Counted from the stretch's first letter, positions 9,351-21,660 are shown. The stretch is DNA of 64,000 nt from Acinetobacter kanungonis (GCF_009939195.1 NZ_JAACKC010000004.1:496594-560593), one strand, 5' to 3'. Notes: generated from the letters alone by a model not told the origin. A program made the numbers and translations.

Positions 9351-9361
9351 GAGAAGCAACA

Positions 9362-12300
9362 TTAAACCAGAATATCACGTTTGCCATTGGCACCCATGGA
9401 ACTCACAATGCCATTTTCTTCCATCTGGTCAATGATACGAGCAGCACGGTTATAACCCAAACTAAACTTGCGCTGTAAAGACGAGGTAGAAGCTTTACGG
9501 GTTTCTAAAACAAAAGAAACACACTGATCATACAAGGCATCTCGATCAGAACCTGCATCCCCCTCTTCGAAACCACGTGAAGTGGGTTCTTCATCATATG
9601 GGGTTAAAATTTCATCGATATAGTCTGGATCACCACGCTCGCGCCATGCATCACAAATGCGGTTAACTTCATCATCCGAAATAAAGGCACCATGCACACG
9701 TTCAGGCTCAATTTTACCAGGTCCTAAAAACAGCATATCACCATGCCCCAGCATATCCTCGGCGCCGCCAGCATCCAGAATGGTACGCGAGTCAATTTTA
9801 CTGTTCACACGTAAAGCAACACGGGTTGGAATATTGGCTTTAATCAAACCGGTGATCACATCAACCGATGGACGCTGTGTCGCCAGGAGTAAATGAATCC
9901 CTGCTGCACGTGATTTTTGTGCCAAACGGGTAATCATTTCTTCCGCTTTTTTCCCCACCTGCATAATCATGTCGGCGAATTCATCCGCGACAATCACAAT
10001 TGAAGGTAATGGGGTTAATCGCGGTGCGCGTTCACCTACTACGGAATCACTGGCTTTCCACGTTGGGTCAATTAAGTCCTCGCCATTCGCCAATGCTTCT
10101 TCAACCTTGCGGTTATAGTCTGCAAGTTTACGAATTTTCAAGAAGGACATGAGCTTATAACGGCGTTCCATTTCATTGACACACCAGTTTAAAGCACTTA
10201 CCGCATCTTTCATGTCGGTCACTACAGGCGTGAGCAAATGCGGGATATCATTATAGTTCGCCAATTCCAACTGCTTCGGATCAATTAAGATTAAGCGCAA
10301 TTGATCTGGCGTATATTTCAGTAACATCGACAGAATCATCGAGTTCACTGCAACAGATTTACCAGAACCTGTTGTCCCCGCCACCAACATATGTGGTGCC
10401 TTGCCCAAGTCCGTGATCACAGGATTTCCTGAAATATCCTTACCCATTGCCATAGACAGTAAGCCCGCAGGGTCTCGGTAAGCAGGTGTTTCCAAGAGTT
10501 CAATCAAGCGCACCATTTCACGCGCGCTATTCGGCACTTCAATCCCGATATACGGTTTACCAGGAATGACTTCAACAACACGTACTGAAGCCATCGACAT
10601 AGAACGCGCCAAATCTTTAGAGATATTGGTCACTTTAGAAGCTTTCACCCCTGGCGCTAGATCCAGTTCAAAACGTGTCACGACTGGACCCGGTTGAGCC
10701 TCCACCACTTTGGCTTTGACATTAAACTCTTGCAGCTTAATTTCGAGTAATTCAGACAGGCGCGCCAATTGCTCGGCCGTAAAATTGACCTTTTTATTAG
10801 GATCGACACGATCCAGCAATTCCAAACCCGGTAAGGTTGGTAAATCACGACGCTTTTGTGCCACCTGCATGGCACGTGACATCGGTCGTCCAGCGGCATC
10901 CGTCAGTGGCGCATCAAAATCGAATTCATCTTCGTCTTGTGGTTTACCTGCAGTTTCTTGCCACGCTTCGATAAATTCTTCTTTCGATAACTCTGCTTTG
11001 CTCTGCACGGCAGTATTTGCAGCAACTGCTGGCGAAGCATGTTGAATCGGTGCTTGCACAAAGGCAGAAGATTGCGCATAGGATGATGTCGTAGGCTGCG
11101 TTACTACAGCAGCAGCTTCAGCCTGTTGCTCTTCCGCATCAAAATCATCCAGAAAACGATCTAATTCATCATTCAATAACCTTGCTTTGACTGCACCTTC
11201 AGCAACGCCAGTAACTGTTGCTACGGTTGCACCCACAACTGCCGATTCGGCAATTGCGAGATCAGCCGCATATTCAACAGGTTGAATGACTTGCATTTCA
11301 GGACGTTGAAATGGAGTATGGATATCGGTTGCCGTTTTGCCACTCGGTACAGCCGCGAGCAAATCATCAAAAATTTCGTCGTCGTCCCAATCGACACTAC
11401 TTTTGGCTTTGTTGGCTGGAACGTCAAGCTGGACATCAGCAGGATGCTCTCGCTGAACCACCGAACCAAAGTCATGCTTGGGAATGACCGTTTCATCTTC
11501 GGCTGCTTTGAGTAATGCATCAATATCTTGTTTGTGCTGATGATCATTATGGGTATTCAGCGCTCGCCACACTTCACCTGTCGCAATTTTACGCTGACTG
11601 TCTTGTTCAAGTTGGTGTGCTTTGGCTAAAGTTTTCTCAAACTCTTCGTCATCATCTAAATCAATCGCCATAGCTTGAGTCGTGGTGGACTCTTTCTGCA
11701 CCATATCATCAAACAAACGTTCTGCGGCAGCGCCTGCAACGAAAGGTTGCTCTACAGGTATTTGCGGCTGAGTTTCAGCTGTGGATTCTACAGCTACAGA
11801 AGCCTTGCTCGGTGCAACAGCAACCACCTGTTTTTTCACCTGCGGTGTGGTACGGTCAAAATCCGACTCACTTTCAGGCACATTTTTATAAAATAAATCT
11901 TGTAGGTAAGCCGGTGTCGCTTGCAGTGTCTCCCAAGTCTTATTCCACTTCACGCCAAATGCGAGGGTAAACAATACCAGCCAGAAGACGATCAAGAAAA
12001 TTGCTGCACCATAGATGGTCAGAAGCTGACTTAAACTTTGCCCCAACTCATAACCAATAATGCCACCAGAGGCATTGGCTAAAGTGTCCGCAGGCACTTC
12101 CCAGAATAAAAACAATAAAGTTGCCGTTGCCAACAGGATAAAAAATTGGGCAGCATAACGAAATGGTCGGTTCAAAAAGCTACGTGGCCACCAGACCTGA
12201 ATTGCTTCAATAAATAAAAAAATTGGAATGAGTAAGCTTGCCCAGCCTAAAAATCCAAACAATAAATCTGAAATCCATGCTCCTGCAACACCACTTGCAT

Positions 12301-12481
12301 TTGACACCTGTTGAGTGTCACTCGAAATATGCATCCAACCTGGATCAAAAGGCGTATAAGTGACTGTTGCAAGGAACAGATAAATCCCAAATGAGACTAA
12401 AAATAATGTCATCATTAAGCGCTGTGCATAAGCACCCGACACCGCAGTCATACTCTGTCCTGTAGGCATTTTTTCATTCAT
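9362..12481 (-). CDS. ftsK: DNA translocase FtsK
   Basis: 1039-residue septal DNA pump that coordinates chromosome dimer resolution with division. Four membrane helices lie within about residues 20-180. A long acidic, low-complexity linker (about 200-560) follows, and then the RecA-like motor. Walker A GTTGSGKSVAVN is near 702-713, Walker B IVIVADEFADM near 830, and LLLATQRPSVDVITG and DMLFLGPG are also present. The C-terminal winged-helix gamma domain reads KASTSSLQRKFSLGYNRAARIIDQME. The linker is shorter than in E. coli (1329 residues in all). I choose the ATG at 12481 (MNEKMPTGQ), since upstream in-frame codons add an unlikely N-terminus. It is divergent from trxB. Confidence 0.95.
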   Translation of the reverse strand: MNEKMPTGQSMTAVSGAYAQRLMMTLFLVSFGIYLFLATVTYTPFDPGWMHISSDTQQVSNASGVAGAWISDLLFGFLGWASLLIPIFLFIEAIQVWWPRSFLNRPFRYAAQFFILLATATLLFLFWEVPADTLANASGGIIGYELGQSLSQLLTIYGAAIFLIVFWLVLFTLAFGVKWNKTWETLQATPAYLQDLFYKNVPESESDFDRTTPQVKKQVVAVAPSKASVAVESTAETQPQIPVEQPFVAGAAAERLFDDMVQKESTTTQAMAIDLDDDEEFEKTLAKAHQLEQDSQRKIATGEVWRALNTHNDHQHKQDIDALLKAAEDETVIPKHDFGSVVQREHPADVQLDVPANKAKSSVDWDDDEIFDDLLAAVPSGKTATDIHTPFQRPEMQVIQPVEYAADLAIAESAVVGATVATVTGVAEGAVKARLLNDELDRFLDDFDAEEQQAEAAAVVTQPTTSSYAQSSAFVQAPIQHASPAVAANTAVQSKAELSKEEFIEAWQETAGKPQDEDEFDFDAPLTDAAGRPMSRAMQVAQKRRDLPTLPGLELLDRVDPNKKVNFTAEQLARLSELLEIKLQEFNVKAKVVEAQPGPVVTRFELDLAPGVKASKVTNISKDLARSMSMASVRVVEVIPGKPYIGIEVPNSAREMVRLIELLETPAYRDPAGLLSMAMGKDISGNPVITDLGKAPHMLVAGTTGSGKSVAVNSMILSMLLKYTPDQLRLILIDPKQLELANYNDIPHLLTPVVTDMKDAVSALNWCVNEMERRYKLMSFLKIRKLADYNRKVEEALANGEDLIDPTWKASDSVVGERAPRLTPLPSIVIVADEFADMIMQVGKKAEEMITRLAQKSRAAGIHLLLATQRPSVDVITGLIKANIPTRVALRVNSKIDSRTILDAGGAEDMLGHGDMLFLGPGKIEPERVHGAFISDDEVNRICDAWRERGDPDYIDEILTPYDEEPTSRGFEEGDAGSDRDALYDQCVSFVLETRKASTSSLQRKFSLGYNRAARIIDQMEENGIVSSMGANGKRDILV

Positions 12482-12682
12482 GTTTTTCTGGAAAACAACC
12501 TGAATTTGTTTCTTAATAAAACCTGATATTATGCACCTGTTCACGTAAAAAAGATGCAAGATTATGAGGGCTTGTTGTTAACTTTATTCTATATAGCTCA
12601 AATCGATTTGCATGATCAATATTACCCACATTGATCACACACAACTGTTATACACTTTCACGTATAATTTCATAAATTTTGA

Positions 12683-13657
<975 letters not shown>

Positions 13658-13675
13658 TCTTTTACATCAAACAAG

Positions 13676-13700
13676 ACCGCCCAATTTGGGCGGTTTTTTT
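13676..13700 (+). terminator. Terminator of trxB
   Basis: Stem ACCGCCCA / TGGGCGGT with a 3-nt loop followed by a T-run up to 13700. Confidence 0.9.
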
Positions 13701-13739
13701 ATGTATGATAGAGCAAAGAATGACACTTTGAATGACATC

Positions 13740-14474
13740 ATGCCACACACTTTAGCGCCTTCTGAATTTTTATTTCCTGATCCGATTGCCTCTGACCCAG
13801 AAGGACATGGACTGATTTGTATTGGTGCAGACCTCTCCCCTTCCACCTTGTATGAAGCCTATACCCACGGTCTCTTTCCATGGTTTTCAGCCGATGAACC
13901 AATTTGCTGGTGGTGCCCAGAGCCACGTTGCATTATTCGACCTGAACAGTATCATCCAAGCAAATCCCTACTGCGTAACATGAAGAAGCATGACTATAAA
14001 ATTACCATCAATCATGCTTTTGAATCTGTGATTCGCTCTTGTGCCCTGCCGCGTAGCTATGCCGATGAAACGTGGATTTCAGAAGACATCATTCAAGGCT
14101 ATTTGGGCATGTTTGCTGCGGGCTATGCCTATAGCGTGGAAGTCTGGGAGCAGGAGCAGCTTGTCGGCGGACTATATGGTGTCAGCATTGGCAAGGGCTG
14201 TTTTGGGGAATCCATGTTTAGCACTCGTAGCGACGTATCGAAAATGGCGTTTTACACCCTCATGCTGCTCGGTCAGGAGAATAAACTCGCATGGATTGAT
14301 TGTCAGCTGGTCAATGAGCATTTGCTCAGTCTCGGTGCCTGTACGATTTCTCGACAAGAGTACTTAAATTCGTTACAAGATATTATAAAACAACCCCCTA
14401 TCGATTGGAAAAAGTATCAAGAGGGTGTATTTTCAAGTAAAAGAATAGCGTTATCTGCGCAGTTAATCGAATGA
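13740..14474 (+). CDS. aat: Leucyl/phenylalanyl-tRNA-protein transferase
   Basis: 244-residue cytoplasmic enzyme that attaches Leu or Phe from charged tRNA to proteins with N-terminal Lys or Arg, marking them for ClpAP. Family segments are [64 protein letters not shown] and [14 protein letters not shown]. In-frame ATGs at 13701 and 13740 are possible. The first begins directly after the T-run of the trxB terminator with no room for a ribosome site, so I prefer 13740, which also matches the E. coli length (234). bpt follows 19 nt later, forming the usual N-degron pair. Confidence 0.93.
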   Translation: MPHTLAPSEFLFPDPIASDPEGHGLICIGADLSPSTLYEAYTHGLFPWFSADEPICWWCPEPRCIIRPEQYHPSKSLLRNMKKHDYKITINHAFESVIRSCALPRSYADETWISEDIIQGYLGMFAAGYAYSVEVWEQEQLVGGLYGVSIGKGCFGESMFSTRSDVSKMAFYTLMLLGQENKLAWIDCQLVNEHLLSLGACTISRQEYLNSLQDIIKQPPIDWKKYQEGVFSSKRIALSAQLIE

Positions 14475-14493
14475 GAACAATAGAGGGATCTTT

Positions 14494-15309
14494 ATGAATT
14501 CTTATCACCCGAAGTCCCTGCTCAATGATTTGCAGTACTACATTACACCACCACATGAATGCAGTTACCTTGAAAAAAAATCAGCACGGATGGTTTTTCT
14601 AGATCCAGCACATCGGATTGATGTGGTGACTTTATCCGAACTTTCTCGGGTTGGATTCCGCCGTAGCGGTGACTTTGTCTATCGTCCTGAATGTCACCTA
14701 TGCCGACAGTGTCTGTCTTGCCGTGTGCCAGTACAGGACTTTCAAATGAACAGTCAGCAAAAAAAAGCATGGAAGCGCAATCAAGATTTAACCGTAAAAA
14801 TTAGCCAACCCAAAGATGCCAGTGATGTACATTATGCCTTGTATGAACGTTACATCCGTGAACGACATGCCGATGGCGATATGTTCCCCCCAAGTTATGA
14901 TCAGTTTGAAAAATTCCTGATTCATAGCTGTAGTGAAAGCTTTTTCCTTGAACTTTGGAAAGACGAACAATTACTGTGTGTATCTACCTGTGACCAACTG
15001 GATGATGGTTTGTCTGCGGTATATACCTTTTTTGATCCCGATGAAAACCGCCGTTCTTTGGGAGCTTTTGCCATTATGAAACAAATTGAATATGCCCGAC
15101 AGCAACAGCTGGACTATGTCTATTTGGGTTACTGGGTGCCACATTCCAATAAAATGAACTATAAATCGCAATACACCCCATTAGAATTATTGCTGGACGG
15201 GCAATGGCGTCGCATTAATCGTTCCCTCAGTGCAGAAGAAATTCAACTGTTGGGAAACTCCTTAATGACCACACTCCCCTCAGGCTGGAACAATTCGATT
15301 ATTAAATAA
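14494..15309 (+). CDS. bpt: Aspartate/glutamate leucyltransferase (arginyltransferase family)
   Basis: 271-residue bacterial protein transferase that adds Leu to N-terminal Asp or Glu, feeding the same ClpAP degradation route as Aat. The conserved cysteine-rich N-terminus (CSYLEKKSARMVFLDP, RPECHLCRQCLSCRVP) is typical of the ATE/Bpt family, as are YVYLGYWVPHSNKMNYKSQY and LELLLDGQW near the C-terminus. A strong ribosome site (AGAGGGA) precedes the ATG. It starts 19 nt after aat and is probably in one operon with it. In many relatives infA follows this pair, but here the next gene is convergent rimI. Confidence 0.93.
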   Translation: MNSYHPKSLLNDLQYYITPPHECSYLEKKSARMVFLDPAHRIDVVTLSELSRVGFRRSGDFVYRPECHLCRQCLSCRVPVQDFQMNSQQKKAWKRNQDLTVKISQPKDASDVHYALYERYIRERHADGDMFPPSYDQFEKFLIHSCSESFFLELWKDEQLLCVSTCDQLDDGLSAVYTFFDPDENRRSLGAFAIMKQIEYARQQQLDYVYLGYWVPHSNKMNYKSQYTPLELLLDGQWRRINRSLSAEEIQLLGNSLMTTLPSGWNNSIIK

Positions 15310-15346
15310 GCCCATATAAGATGGAGTGAATTGGCTCCACCCAAGG

Positions 15347-15805
15347 CTATTTAAACAATTGCGAGAAATCATCGGTACAGGCTTTGACCATAATAATGGC
15401 ATGCTCGCGTCCGCCATTTGGGCAGGGATAGTAATTTTTGCGTAAATCGATCTGATGGAAACCCGATTTTTCATACAATGCTATTGCAGCCTGATTGCTT
15501 TCCCGCACTTCCAAAAAAATTTGTACAGGTTGATTTTTTAAGAGTGCCATCGATTGATCTAATAGCTGATAGCCCAAGCCTTTGCCCTGCTGATTCGGAT
15601 GAATCGCCATCAAGAGTAAATTCGCTTCATCCAATACAGGCTGTAAAATGCAAAACCCCACCACTTGCCCAGCCTGCTCAATCACCGTACTTTGGTAACT
15701 CTCTACGGCATCCTGAAATTGCGTGATTGTCCAAGGATGGCTTTGCACCAATTTTTCAATTTGAGCGACAGCATTGACATCGCTGTGCTGCATAAAACGA
15801 ATCAT
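15347..15805 (-). CDS. rimI: Ribosomal protein S18-alanine N-acetyltransferase (GNAT family)
   Basis: 152-residue GNAT acetyltransferase. The acetyl-CoA binding motif reads HPNQQGKGLGYQLL (motif A, about residues 78-91). The RimI-typical LEVRESNQAAIALYEKSGF and RKNYYP follow, and the latter carries the conserved catalytic tyrosine region. RimI acetylates the N-terminal Ala of S18, and related enzymes act more broadly on N-termini. The gene is convergent with bpt and appears monocistronic. Assignment to RimI rather than another GNAT rests on the RxxYYP motif. Confidence 0.85.
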   Translation of the reverse strand: MIRFMQHSDVNAVAQIEKLVQSHPWTITQFQDAVESYQSTVIEQAGQVVGFCILQPVLDEANLLLMAIHPNQQGKGLGYQLLDQSMALLKNQPVQIFLEVRESNQAAIALYEKSGFHQIDLRKNYYPCPNGGREHAIIMVKACTDDFSQLFK

Positions 15806-15922
15806 GCCTGTTCATCTTACTGATCTATATGAACAGGCATTATAAAAATTTTTTGCCTAGAAACGAACAACAACAGGGATATTTTTATTCTCCCCATGCT
15901 GTTTCAAGTTCAGAATCTAACG

Positions 15923-16804
15923 TTACAAGCCTAATTTAGCCTTCCAATTTGCCAATAAACTGATGGTATCCAAATGATTCGGATGAAAACTTGGTTTAAA
16001 GTACGCCAGCATTTCTCGCCCCATCCCTGTAATAATGCCTTTGGATGGACTATAACCATAAATATAGATATCTTTTAAAGCCTTAAAATTAAGTTGCTTG
16101 TCTTGTTTTAATAAGCGTAAGACAAAATAGCTTTGCACCACAAATAAGGTTGCCATGGCTGCAATTAAAGAGCCACAACGCGCGAAATAAGCTTTCATAC
16201 CCGTTCCAAAAACCCCTTCAAAGACATCATACGCTACAGCTTTGTGTTCATTTTCTTCGACTGCATGCCAGTACCACATAGTCGACATGGTTTCATCGGT
16301 CATCAATTCCTGAATATGTCGATTAATCAGTAATTGCGAGGCAATGGTTGCAGTAAAGTGTTCCAGCGCGGTAGTTCCCATCAAGTCGATCATTTCTTGG
16401 GTAACACCTAGAGGCTTAAACAAAATAGCGGCAGTTTTACGAAAACCTTGAATGACTTGATCGGTTTGCTGTTCTAAACGCGCGACATCATGTCCGTACT
16501 TTTGTGCCGAAGCATTAAAGCCCACATGTTCTTGGGTATGCATGGCTTCTTGACCAATAAAGGCACTGATTTCTTTTTGCAAAACCTGATTGTCTTTAAT
16601 GGTGGGGTGATAACGAACTGCACGTACACTATCAATAAAGAATTGCTCACCTGCTGGAAATAGTGCCGATAATGCGGTCATAAAATGTGTCAGCCCTGCA
16701 GAACCATTCATCCAATATTCAGGCACATTTTCAAAATTAAAATTCATACGGCGTACAGGGAAACTTGCACCTGCGCGATTGGTAATTTTTACCTTAGCAT
16801 TCAT
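15923..16804 (-). CDS. Metal-dependent hydrolase (PF10118 / COG3687 type)
   Basis: 293 residues matching a family annotated as predicted metal-dependent hydrolase. Typical text is FPAGEQFFIDSVRAVR, FIGQEAMHTQEHVGFN, LEHFTATIA and WYWHAVEENEHKAVAYDVF. The paired E..H and EENEH motifs suggest a ferritin-like di-metal helical bundle, which is family knowledge and not shown here. A hydrophobic helix near residues 205-225 may associate with membrane. AGGAG precedes the ATG. A 6-bp inverted repeat lies 14 nt upstream (16818-16834) and may be a repressor site. The substrate is unknown. Confidence 0.85.
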   Translation of the reverse strand: MNAKVKITNRAGASFPVRRMNFNFENVPEYWMNGSAGLTHFMTALSALFPAGEQFFIDSVRAVRYHPTIKDNQVLQKEISAFIGQEAMHTQEHVGFNASAQKYGHDVARLEQQTDQVIQGFRKTAAILFKPLGVTQEMIDLMGTTALEHFTATIASQLLINRHIQELMTDETMSTMWYWHAVEENEHKAVAYDVFEGVFGTGMKAYFARCGSLIAAMATLFVVQSYFVLRLLKQDKQLNFKALKDIYIYGYSPSKGIITGMGREMLAYFKPSFHPNHLDTISLLANWKAKLGL

Positions 16805-16817
16805 CCTGAGACTCCTA

Positions 16818-16834
16818 TAGACCCCTACGGTCTA
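16818..16834 (-). promoter_or_regulatory. Possible operator: inverted repeat upstream of the metal-dependent hydrolase
   Basis: Perfect 6-bp inverted repeat TAGACC - 5 nt - GGTCTA just before the ribosome site. The position would allow repressor binding near the transcription start. No regulator is encoded next to it, so this is only a candidate. Confidence 0.35.
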
Positions 16835-17020
16835 ACCTGCTTTATGCTTGTTTTTCTTGTTTCTAATATTACGTTTTTCACTACAAGCGATAAGGGCAGA
16901 TAGGGTCAAGGAACTATCAGTTAAGGACAGTTTTAAGGGGAAATTGTCTGACAATTACAACTATGTTTAATAAATCAAAATCAAATAAAAAATTCGTTTT
17001 ATGAAATCTATACATATAAA

Positions 17021-17047
17021 AAAAGCGCCCCAAAGGAGCGCTTTTTT
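17021..17047 (-). terminator. Terminator of the str operon (after tuf)
   Basis: AAAAGCGC...GCGCTTTT hairpin with an A-run on the plus strand, giving a U-run for the minus-strand transcript. Confidence 0.85.
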
Positions 17048-17062
17048 CACACAATAAAGTGA

Positions 17063-18253
17063 TTATGCAGTTACTTTCGCAACAACACCAGCACCTACTG
17101 TACGGCCACCTTCACGGATCGCAAAACGTAGACCTGGGTCCATTGCGATTGGGTGGATTAATTCTACTGACATTTCAACGTTGTCACCAGGCATTACCAT
17201 TTCCACGCCTTCTTGTAATTGGATCGCACCAGTTACGTCAGTCGTACGGAAATAGAATTGTGGACGGTAACCGTTAAGGAACGGAGTATGACGACCACCT
17301 TCTTCTTTAGAAAGTACGTATACTTCTGCGTCGAATTTAGTGTGTGGCTTGATTGTACCTGGTTTAGCAAGTACTTGACCACGTTGTACGTCTTCACGCT
17401 TAGTACCACGAAGAAGAACACCACAGTTCTCGCCCGCACGGCCTTCGTCAAGAAGTTTACGGAACATTTCAACGCCAGTAACTGTAGTTGTTTGAGTATC
17501 ACGGATACCAACGATTTCTACAGATTCGCCTACTTTCACGATACCAGCTTCTACACGACCAGTTACAACTGTACCACGGCCAGAGATAGAGAATACGTCT
17601 TCGATTGGCATTAAGAATGCTTTGTCGATAGCACGTTCTGGTTCTGGGATGTAAGAGTCAAGCGCTTCAACAAGAGCAAGAACTGAAGACTCACCGTACT
17701 GACCAGCGTCGCCATTAAGCGCAGCAAGAGCAGAACCACGGATAACTGGAGTGTCATCGCCTGGGAAGTCATAAGTAGAAAGAAGTTCACGAACTTCCAT
17801 TTCCACTAATTCAAGTAATTCTTCATCGTCAACAAGGTCGCATTTGTTTAAGAATACGATGATGTAAGGTACACCAACCTGACGTGAAAGAAGGATGTGT
17901 TCACGAGTTTGTGGCATTGGACCATCAGTCGCAGCACATACAAGGATCGCGCCGTCCATCTGAGCAGCACCAGTAATCATGTTTTTAACATAATCGGCGT
18001 GGCCCGGGCAGTCTACGTGAGCGTAGTGACGAGTTGGAGAATCGTATTCTACGTGTGAAGTATTAATTGTAATACCACGTGCTTTTTCTTCAGGAGCAGA
18101 GTCGATTTGTGAGTAATCTTTCGCTTCACCGCCGTAAGTTTTTGCACAGATCGTTGCAATCGCAGCAGTTAAAGTAGTTTTACCATGGTCAACGTGACCG
18201 ATTGTGCCCACGTTCACGTGTGGCTTATTACGTTCAAACTTAGCCTTAGCCAT
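17063..18253 (-). CDS. tuf: Elongation factor Tu
   Basis: 396-residue translation GTPase that delivers aminoacyl-tRNA. GTPase motifs are G1 GHVDHGKT (about 19-26), G2 region [10 protein letters not shown]3 DCPGH, G4 NKCD and G5 SAL. Domains 2 and 3 follow, from the [17 protein letters not shown] region to the C-terminal [13 protein letters not shown]. It is the last gene of the rpsL-rpsG-fusA-tuf operon, 94 nt after fusA. Many gammaproteobacteria carry a second tuf copy elsewhere; that cannot be judged from this window. Confidence 0.98.
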   Translation of the reverse strand: MAKAKFERNKPHVNVGTIGHVDHGKTTLTAAIATICAKTYGGEAKDYSQIDSAPEEKARGITINTSHVEYDSPTRHYAHVDCPGHADYVKNMITGAAQMDGAILVCAATDGPMPQTREHILLSRQVGVPYIIVFLNKCDLVDDEELLELVEMEVRELLSTYDFPGDDTPVIRGSALAALNGDAGQYGESSVLALVEALDSYIPEPERAIDKAFLMPIEDVFSISGRGTVVTGRVEAGIVKVGESVEIVGIRDTQTTTVTGVEMFRKLLDEGRAGENCGVLLRGTKREDVQRGQVLAKPGTIKPHTKFDAEVYVLSKEEGGRHTPFLNGYRPQFYFRTTDVTGAIQLQEGVEMVMPGDNVEMSVELIHPIAMDPGLRFAIREGGRTVGAGVVAKVTA

Positions 18254-18347
18254 TTGATTTTCCTTTTTAAACTACTCATGCAGGATCACTGCATGAGCAA
18301 CTGGTTATTAACTAAAAAATTAGTTTGGGCTTATAGTAATCGAAAGA

Positions 18348-20486
18348 TTACTCGTCGTCACCTTTTTTACCGCCAGATTGGAATTTAGCGATAATGCCTT
18401 CAGCCACGTTACGTGGAGTTTCAGCGTATTTAGCAAATTCCATTGAGTAAGTCGCACGACCTTGAGACATAGAACGCATTTGAGTCGCGTAACCAAACAT
18501 CTCAGCAAGAGGTACTTCAGCTTTAATAGCTTTAGTTCCGCCAGGAAGATCGTCCATACCTTGAACCATACCACGACGACGGTTTAAGTCACCCATGATA
18601 TCGCCCATGTAGTCTTCTGGAGTTTCTACTTCAACTTTCATGATAGGTTCAAGAAGAACAGGATCTGCTTTCATGAAACCGTCACGGAATGCGTAAGAAC
18701 CAGCCATTTTGAACGACAATTCGTCAGAGTCGACATCATGGTAAGAACCGTCGAATAATGTCGCTTTGATACCCACAACAGGGTAACCAGCCAAGACACC
18801 ATTCTTCATACGTTCTTGAATACCTTTGTCAACCGCACCGAAGAATTCTTTAGGTACAGTACCGCCAACAACTTCTTCAGCGAATTGGTATTCTTTACCA
18901 GATTCGTCAACATCCATTGGCTCTAAACGTACGTATACGTGACCAAACTTACCTTTACCACCAGTTTGACGTACGAATTTACCTTCTTGCTCAACAGTCT
19001 TTTTGATTGTTTCGCGGTAAGCAACCATTGGTTTACCAATGTTCGCTTCAACACCAAATTCACGCTTCATACGGTCTACGATGATGTCAAGGTGAAGTTC
19101 ACCCATACCAGCAATAATCGTTTGACCAGATTCTTCATCTGTACGAACGCGGAATGATGGATCTTCCTTAGCCAAACGGCCTAAAGCGATAGACATTTTT
19201 TCTTGGTCAGCTTTAGTTTTTGGTTCAACAGCCAATGAAATTACTGGCTCTGGGAATTCCATACGCTCAAGTGTAATGATGTTTTTCTCATCACATAGTG
19301 TATCACCCGTTGTAACGTCTTTAAGACCTACACACGCTGCGATGTCACCTGCACGGATTTCATCAAGATCTTGACGCTCGTTCGCGTGCATTTGCACGAT
19401 ACGACCGATACGCTCACGCTTAGATTTAACTGGGTTATAAACCGGATCACCTTGTTTAAGAACACCAGAATAAACACGTACGAAGGTTAAGTTACCTACG
19501 AATTTATCGTTCATGATTTTGAACGCTAACGCAGAGAACGGAGCTTCGTCAGATGCTTCACGAGATGCTTTAGTTTCATCTTTGTCGTCAAGAACACCTT
19601 CAATCGCCTTAACTTCTGTAGGCGATGGTAAGAATTCAATAACCGCATCCAACATACGTTGAACACCTTTGTTCTTGAACGCAGAACCACAAAGCATTAC
19701 TTGAATTTCAGATGCTAATGTACGAGCACGTAAACCACCGATGATGTCTTCTTTAGAAAGATCACCTTCTTCTAGGTACTTGTCCATTAATTCTTCAGAT
19801 GCTTCAGCCGCAGCTTCAACCATCTTAGTACGCCATTCGTTCGCAGTGTCAACGAGGTCAGCTGGAATATCACCGTATTCAAACTTCATACCTTGAGATG
19901 CTTCATCCCAGATAATCGCTTTCATTTCGATGAGGTCAACAACACCTGCAAACGTATCTTCTGCACCAATTGGCACAACGATAGGTACAGGATTACCACC
20001 TAGACGAGTTTTAACTTGCTCAACTGCACGGAAGAAGTTTGCACCAGTACGGTCCATCTTGTTCACGAATGCTAAACGAGGCACTTTATATTTGTTTGCC
20101 TGACGCCATACAGTTTCAGACTGAGGTTGTACACCACCAACTGCACAGTAAACCATGCACGCACCGTCAAGAACACGCATAGAACGCTCAACTTCGATTG
20201 TGAAGTCAACGTGTCCCGGTGTATCAATTACGTTGATACGGTGTTGGTCGAATTGGTTAGCCATACCAGACCAGAAACAAGTCGTAGCAGCAGAAGTAAT
20301 GGTAATACCACGTTCTTGCTCTTGTTCCATCCAGTCCATTGTAGCTGCGCCGTCGTGTACTTCACCAATTTTGTGAGATACACCTGTGTAGAACAAAATA
20401 CGTTCAGTCGTAGTTGTTTTACCCGCATCGATGTGCGCAGAGATACCAATGTTACGGTAACGAGAAATTGGGGTTTGACGAGCCAT
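18348..20486 (-). CDS. fusA: Elongation factor G
   Basis: 712-residue ribosomal translocase GTPase. The start [35 protein letters not shown] is near-identical to E. coli EF-G. An in-frame ATG 12 nt upstream sits directly on AGGA and is rejected. G-domain motifs are [17 protein letters not shown] and NKMDRTGA. The C-terminal domain IV/V text includes [27 protein letters not shown] and [26 protein letters not shown]. Third gene of the str operon. Confidence 0.98.
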   Translation of the reverse strand: MARQTPISRYRNIGISAHIDAGKTTTTERILFYTGVSHKIGEVHDGAATMDWMEQEQERGITITSAATTCFWSGMANQFDQHRINVIDTPGHVDFTIEVERSMRVLDGACMVYCAVGGVQPQSETVWRQANKYKVPRLAFVNKMDRTGANFFRAVEQVKTRLGGNPVPIVVPIGAEDTFAGVVDLIEMKAIIWDEASQGMKFEYGDIPADLVDTANEWRTKMVEAAAEASEELMDKYLEEGDLSKEDIIGGLRARTLASEIQVMLCGSAFKNKGVQRMLDAVIEFLPSPTEVKAIEGVLDDKDETKASREASDEAPFSALAFKIMNDKFVGNLTFVRVYSGVLKQGDPVYNPVKSKRERIGRIVQMHANERQDLDEIRAGDIAACVGLKDVTTGDTLCDEKNIITLERMEFPEPVISLAVEPKTKADQEKMSIALGRLAKEDPSFRVRTDEESGQTIIAGMGELHLDIIVDRMKREFGVEANIGKPMVAYRETIKKTVEQEGKFVRQTGGKGKFGHVYVRLEPMDVDESGKEYQFAEEVVGGTVPKEFFGAVDKGIQERMKNGVLAGYPVVGIKATLFDGSYHDVDSDELSFKMAGSYAFRDGFMKADPVLLEPIMKVEVETPEDYMGDIMGDLNRRRGMVQGMDDLPGGTKAIKAEVPLAEMFGYATQMRSMSQGRATYSMEFAKYAETPRNVAEGIIAKFQSGGKKGDDE

Positions 20487-20617
20487 GATTTCTTGCATTC
20501 CTAAATTTTGTTGTTTAAAACAGGACGCTTTAAGCTGGCGAACAGCTTAAAGCGATTCGATGACAATTTAGCGTAAGCCAGCTTGTCACCCTCCTGAATA
20601 GGGGCTGTTTTAGTCGC

Positions 20618-21088
20618 TTAGAAGCGGTAGTGTGAGAATGCTTTGTTGGCTTCAGCCATACGATGCACGTCATCACGCTTTTTAACCGCTGCGCCTTTAC
20701 CTTCAGCTGCATCAAGCAACTCACCAGCAAGACGTAAAGCCATAGTTTTTTCAGAACGCTTAGCAGCAGCATCTACTAACCAACGCATAGCCAAGGCAGT
20801 ACGACGGGATGGGCGTACTTCCATAGGTACTTGATAAGTAGCACCACCAACACGGCGTGCTTTTACTTCAACCATAGGACGAACTTTTTCAAGAGTAGTC
20901 TCGAAAAATTCAACTGGGTCTACTTTGTTTTTTTCTTGAACGCGGTCTAAAGCACCGTAAACGATACTTTCAGCAATAGATTTTTTACCATCTTGCATTA
21001 CGTGGTTCATGAATTTAGCGATTGTTTGGCTACTGAACTTAGGATCCGGAAGGATTTCACGAGCAGCAACTACGCGACGTCTTGGCAT
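20618..21088 (-). CDS. rpsG: 30S ribosomal protein S7
   Basis: 156-residue primary 16S rRNA-binding protein of the small-subunit head. The start [18 protein letters not shown], the middle [20 protein letters not shown] and the end [11 protein letters not shown] are classic S7. It lies between rpsL and fusA in the str operon. In E. coli S7 autoregulates this operon at the rpsL-rpsG intercistronic region; here that gap is 177 nt and could hold a similar site, but I did not fold it. Confidence 0.98.
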   Translation of the reverse strand: MPRRRVVAAREILPDPKFSSQTIAKFMNHVMQDGKKSIAESIVYGALDRVQEKNKVDPVEFFETTLEKVRPMVEVKARRVGGATYQVPMEVRPSRRTALAMRWLVDAAAKRSEKTMALRLAGELLDAAEGKGAAVKKRDDVHRMAEANKAFSHYRF

Positions 21089-21265
21089 TTTAAACTACCT
21101 ATATATATGACACTTCAGGTTAATCCAGCCGTAGCACAAAGTGTCATGTGCTTTCGCTGGCCTTACTACACGTCGCTTGAATTTCACAAAATAAATGCAG
21201 AAATCAGACAAGCGAGACGATAAAGGATTGCAGTTCTAGAGAACTAAGAAGCTAATCTCGAAAGA

Positions 21266-21640
21266 TTATTTCTTAGGACGCTTAGCACCGTATTTAGAAC
21301 GTGACTGGTTACGATCTTTAACACCAGCACAGTCTAAAGAACCACGAACGGTATGGTAACGTACACCTGGTAAGTCTTTAACACGACCACCACGGATAAG
21401 AACAACACTGTGCTCTTGTAGGTTATGGCCTTCACCACCGATGTAGCTAGAAACTTCAAAACCAGAAGTTAAGCGAACACGGCAAACTTTACGCATTGCT
21501 GAGTTAGGTTTTTTAGGTGTAGTTGTGTAAACACGTGTACAAACACCACGACGTTGTGGACAAGCCTTCAACGCAGGAACTTTAGATTTTTCAACTAAAG
21601 TCGTACGACCCTTACGGATCAACTGATTTGTTGTTGCCAT
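21266..21640 (-). CDS. rpsL: 30S ribosomal protein S12
   Basis: 124-residue decoding-centre protein. Text reads [20 protein letters not shown], then [17 protein letters not shown] and the conserved [11 protein letters not shown]. Residues 43 and 88, the classical streptomycin-resistance positions, are both Lys, so the gene looks wild-type for streptomycin sensitivity. It is first in the str operon. A clear promoter lies at 21699-21727 and a possible leader hairpin lies between promoter and gene. Confidence 0.98.
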
Positions 21641-21660
21641 ATGGCAATTCTCCCGTTAAT

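Noticed and set aside
11221..11896. ORFs of 73-108 codons overlapping the ftsK linker
   Set aside because: They are alternative frames of a low-complexity coding region.
21266..21640. Possible streptomycin-resistance change in rpsL
   Set aside because: Residues 43 and 88 are both Lys and the surrounding motif is wild-type.
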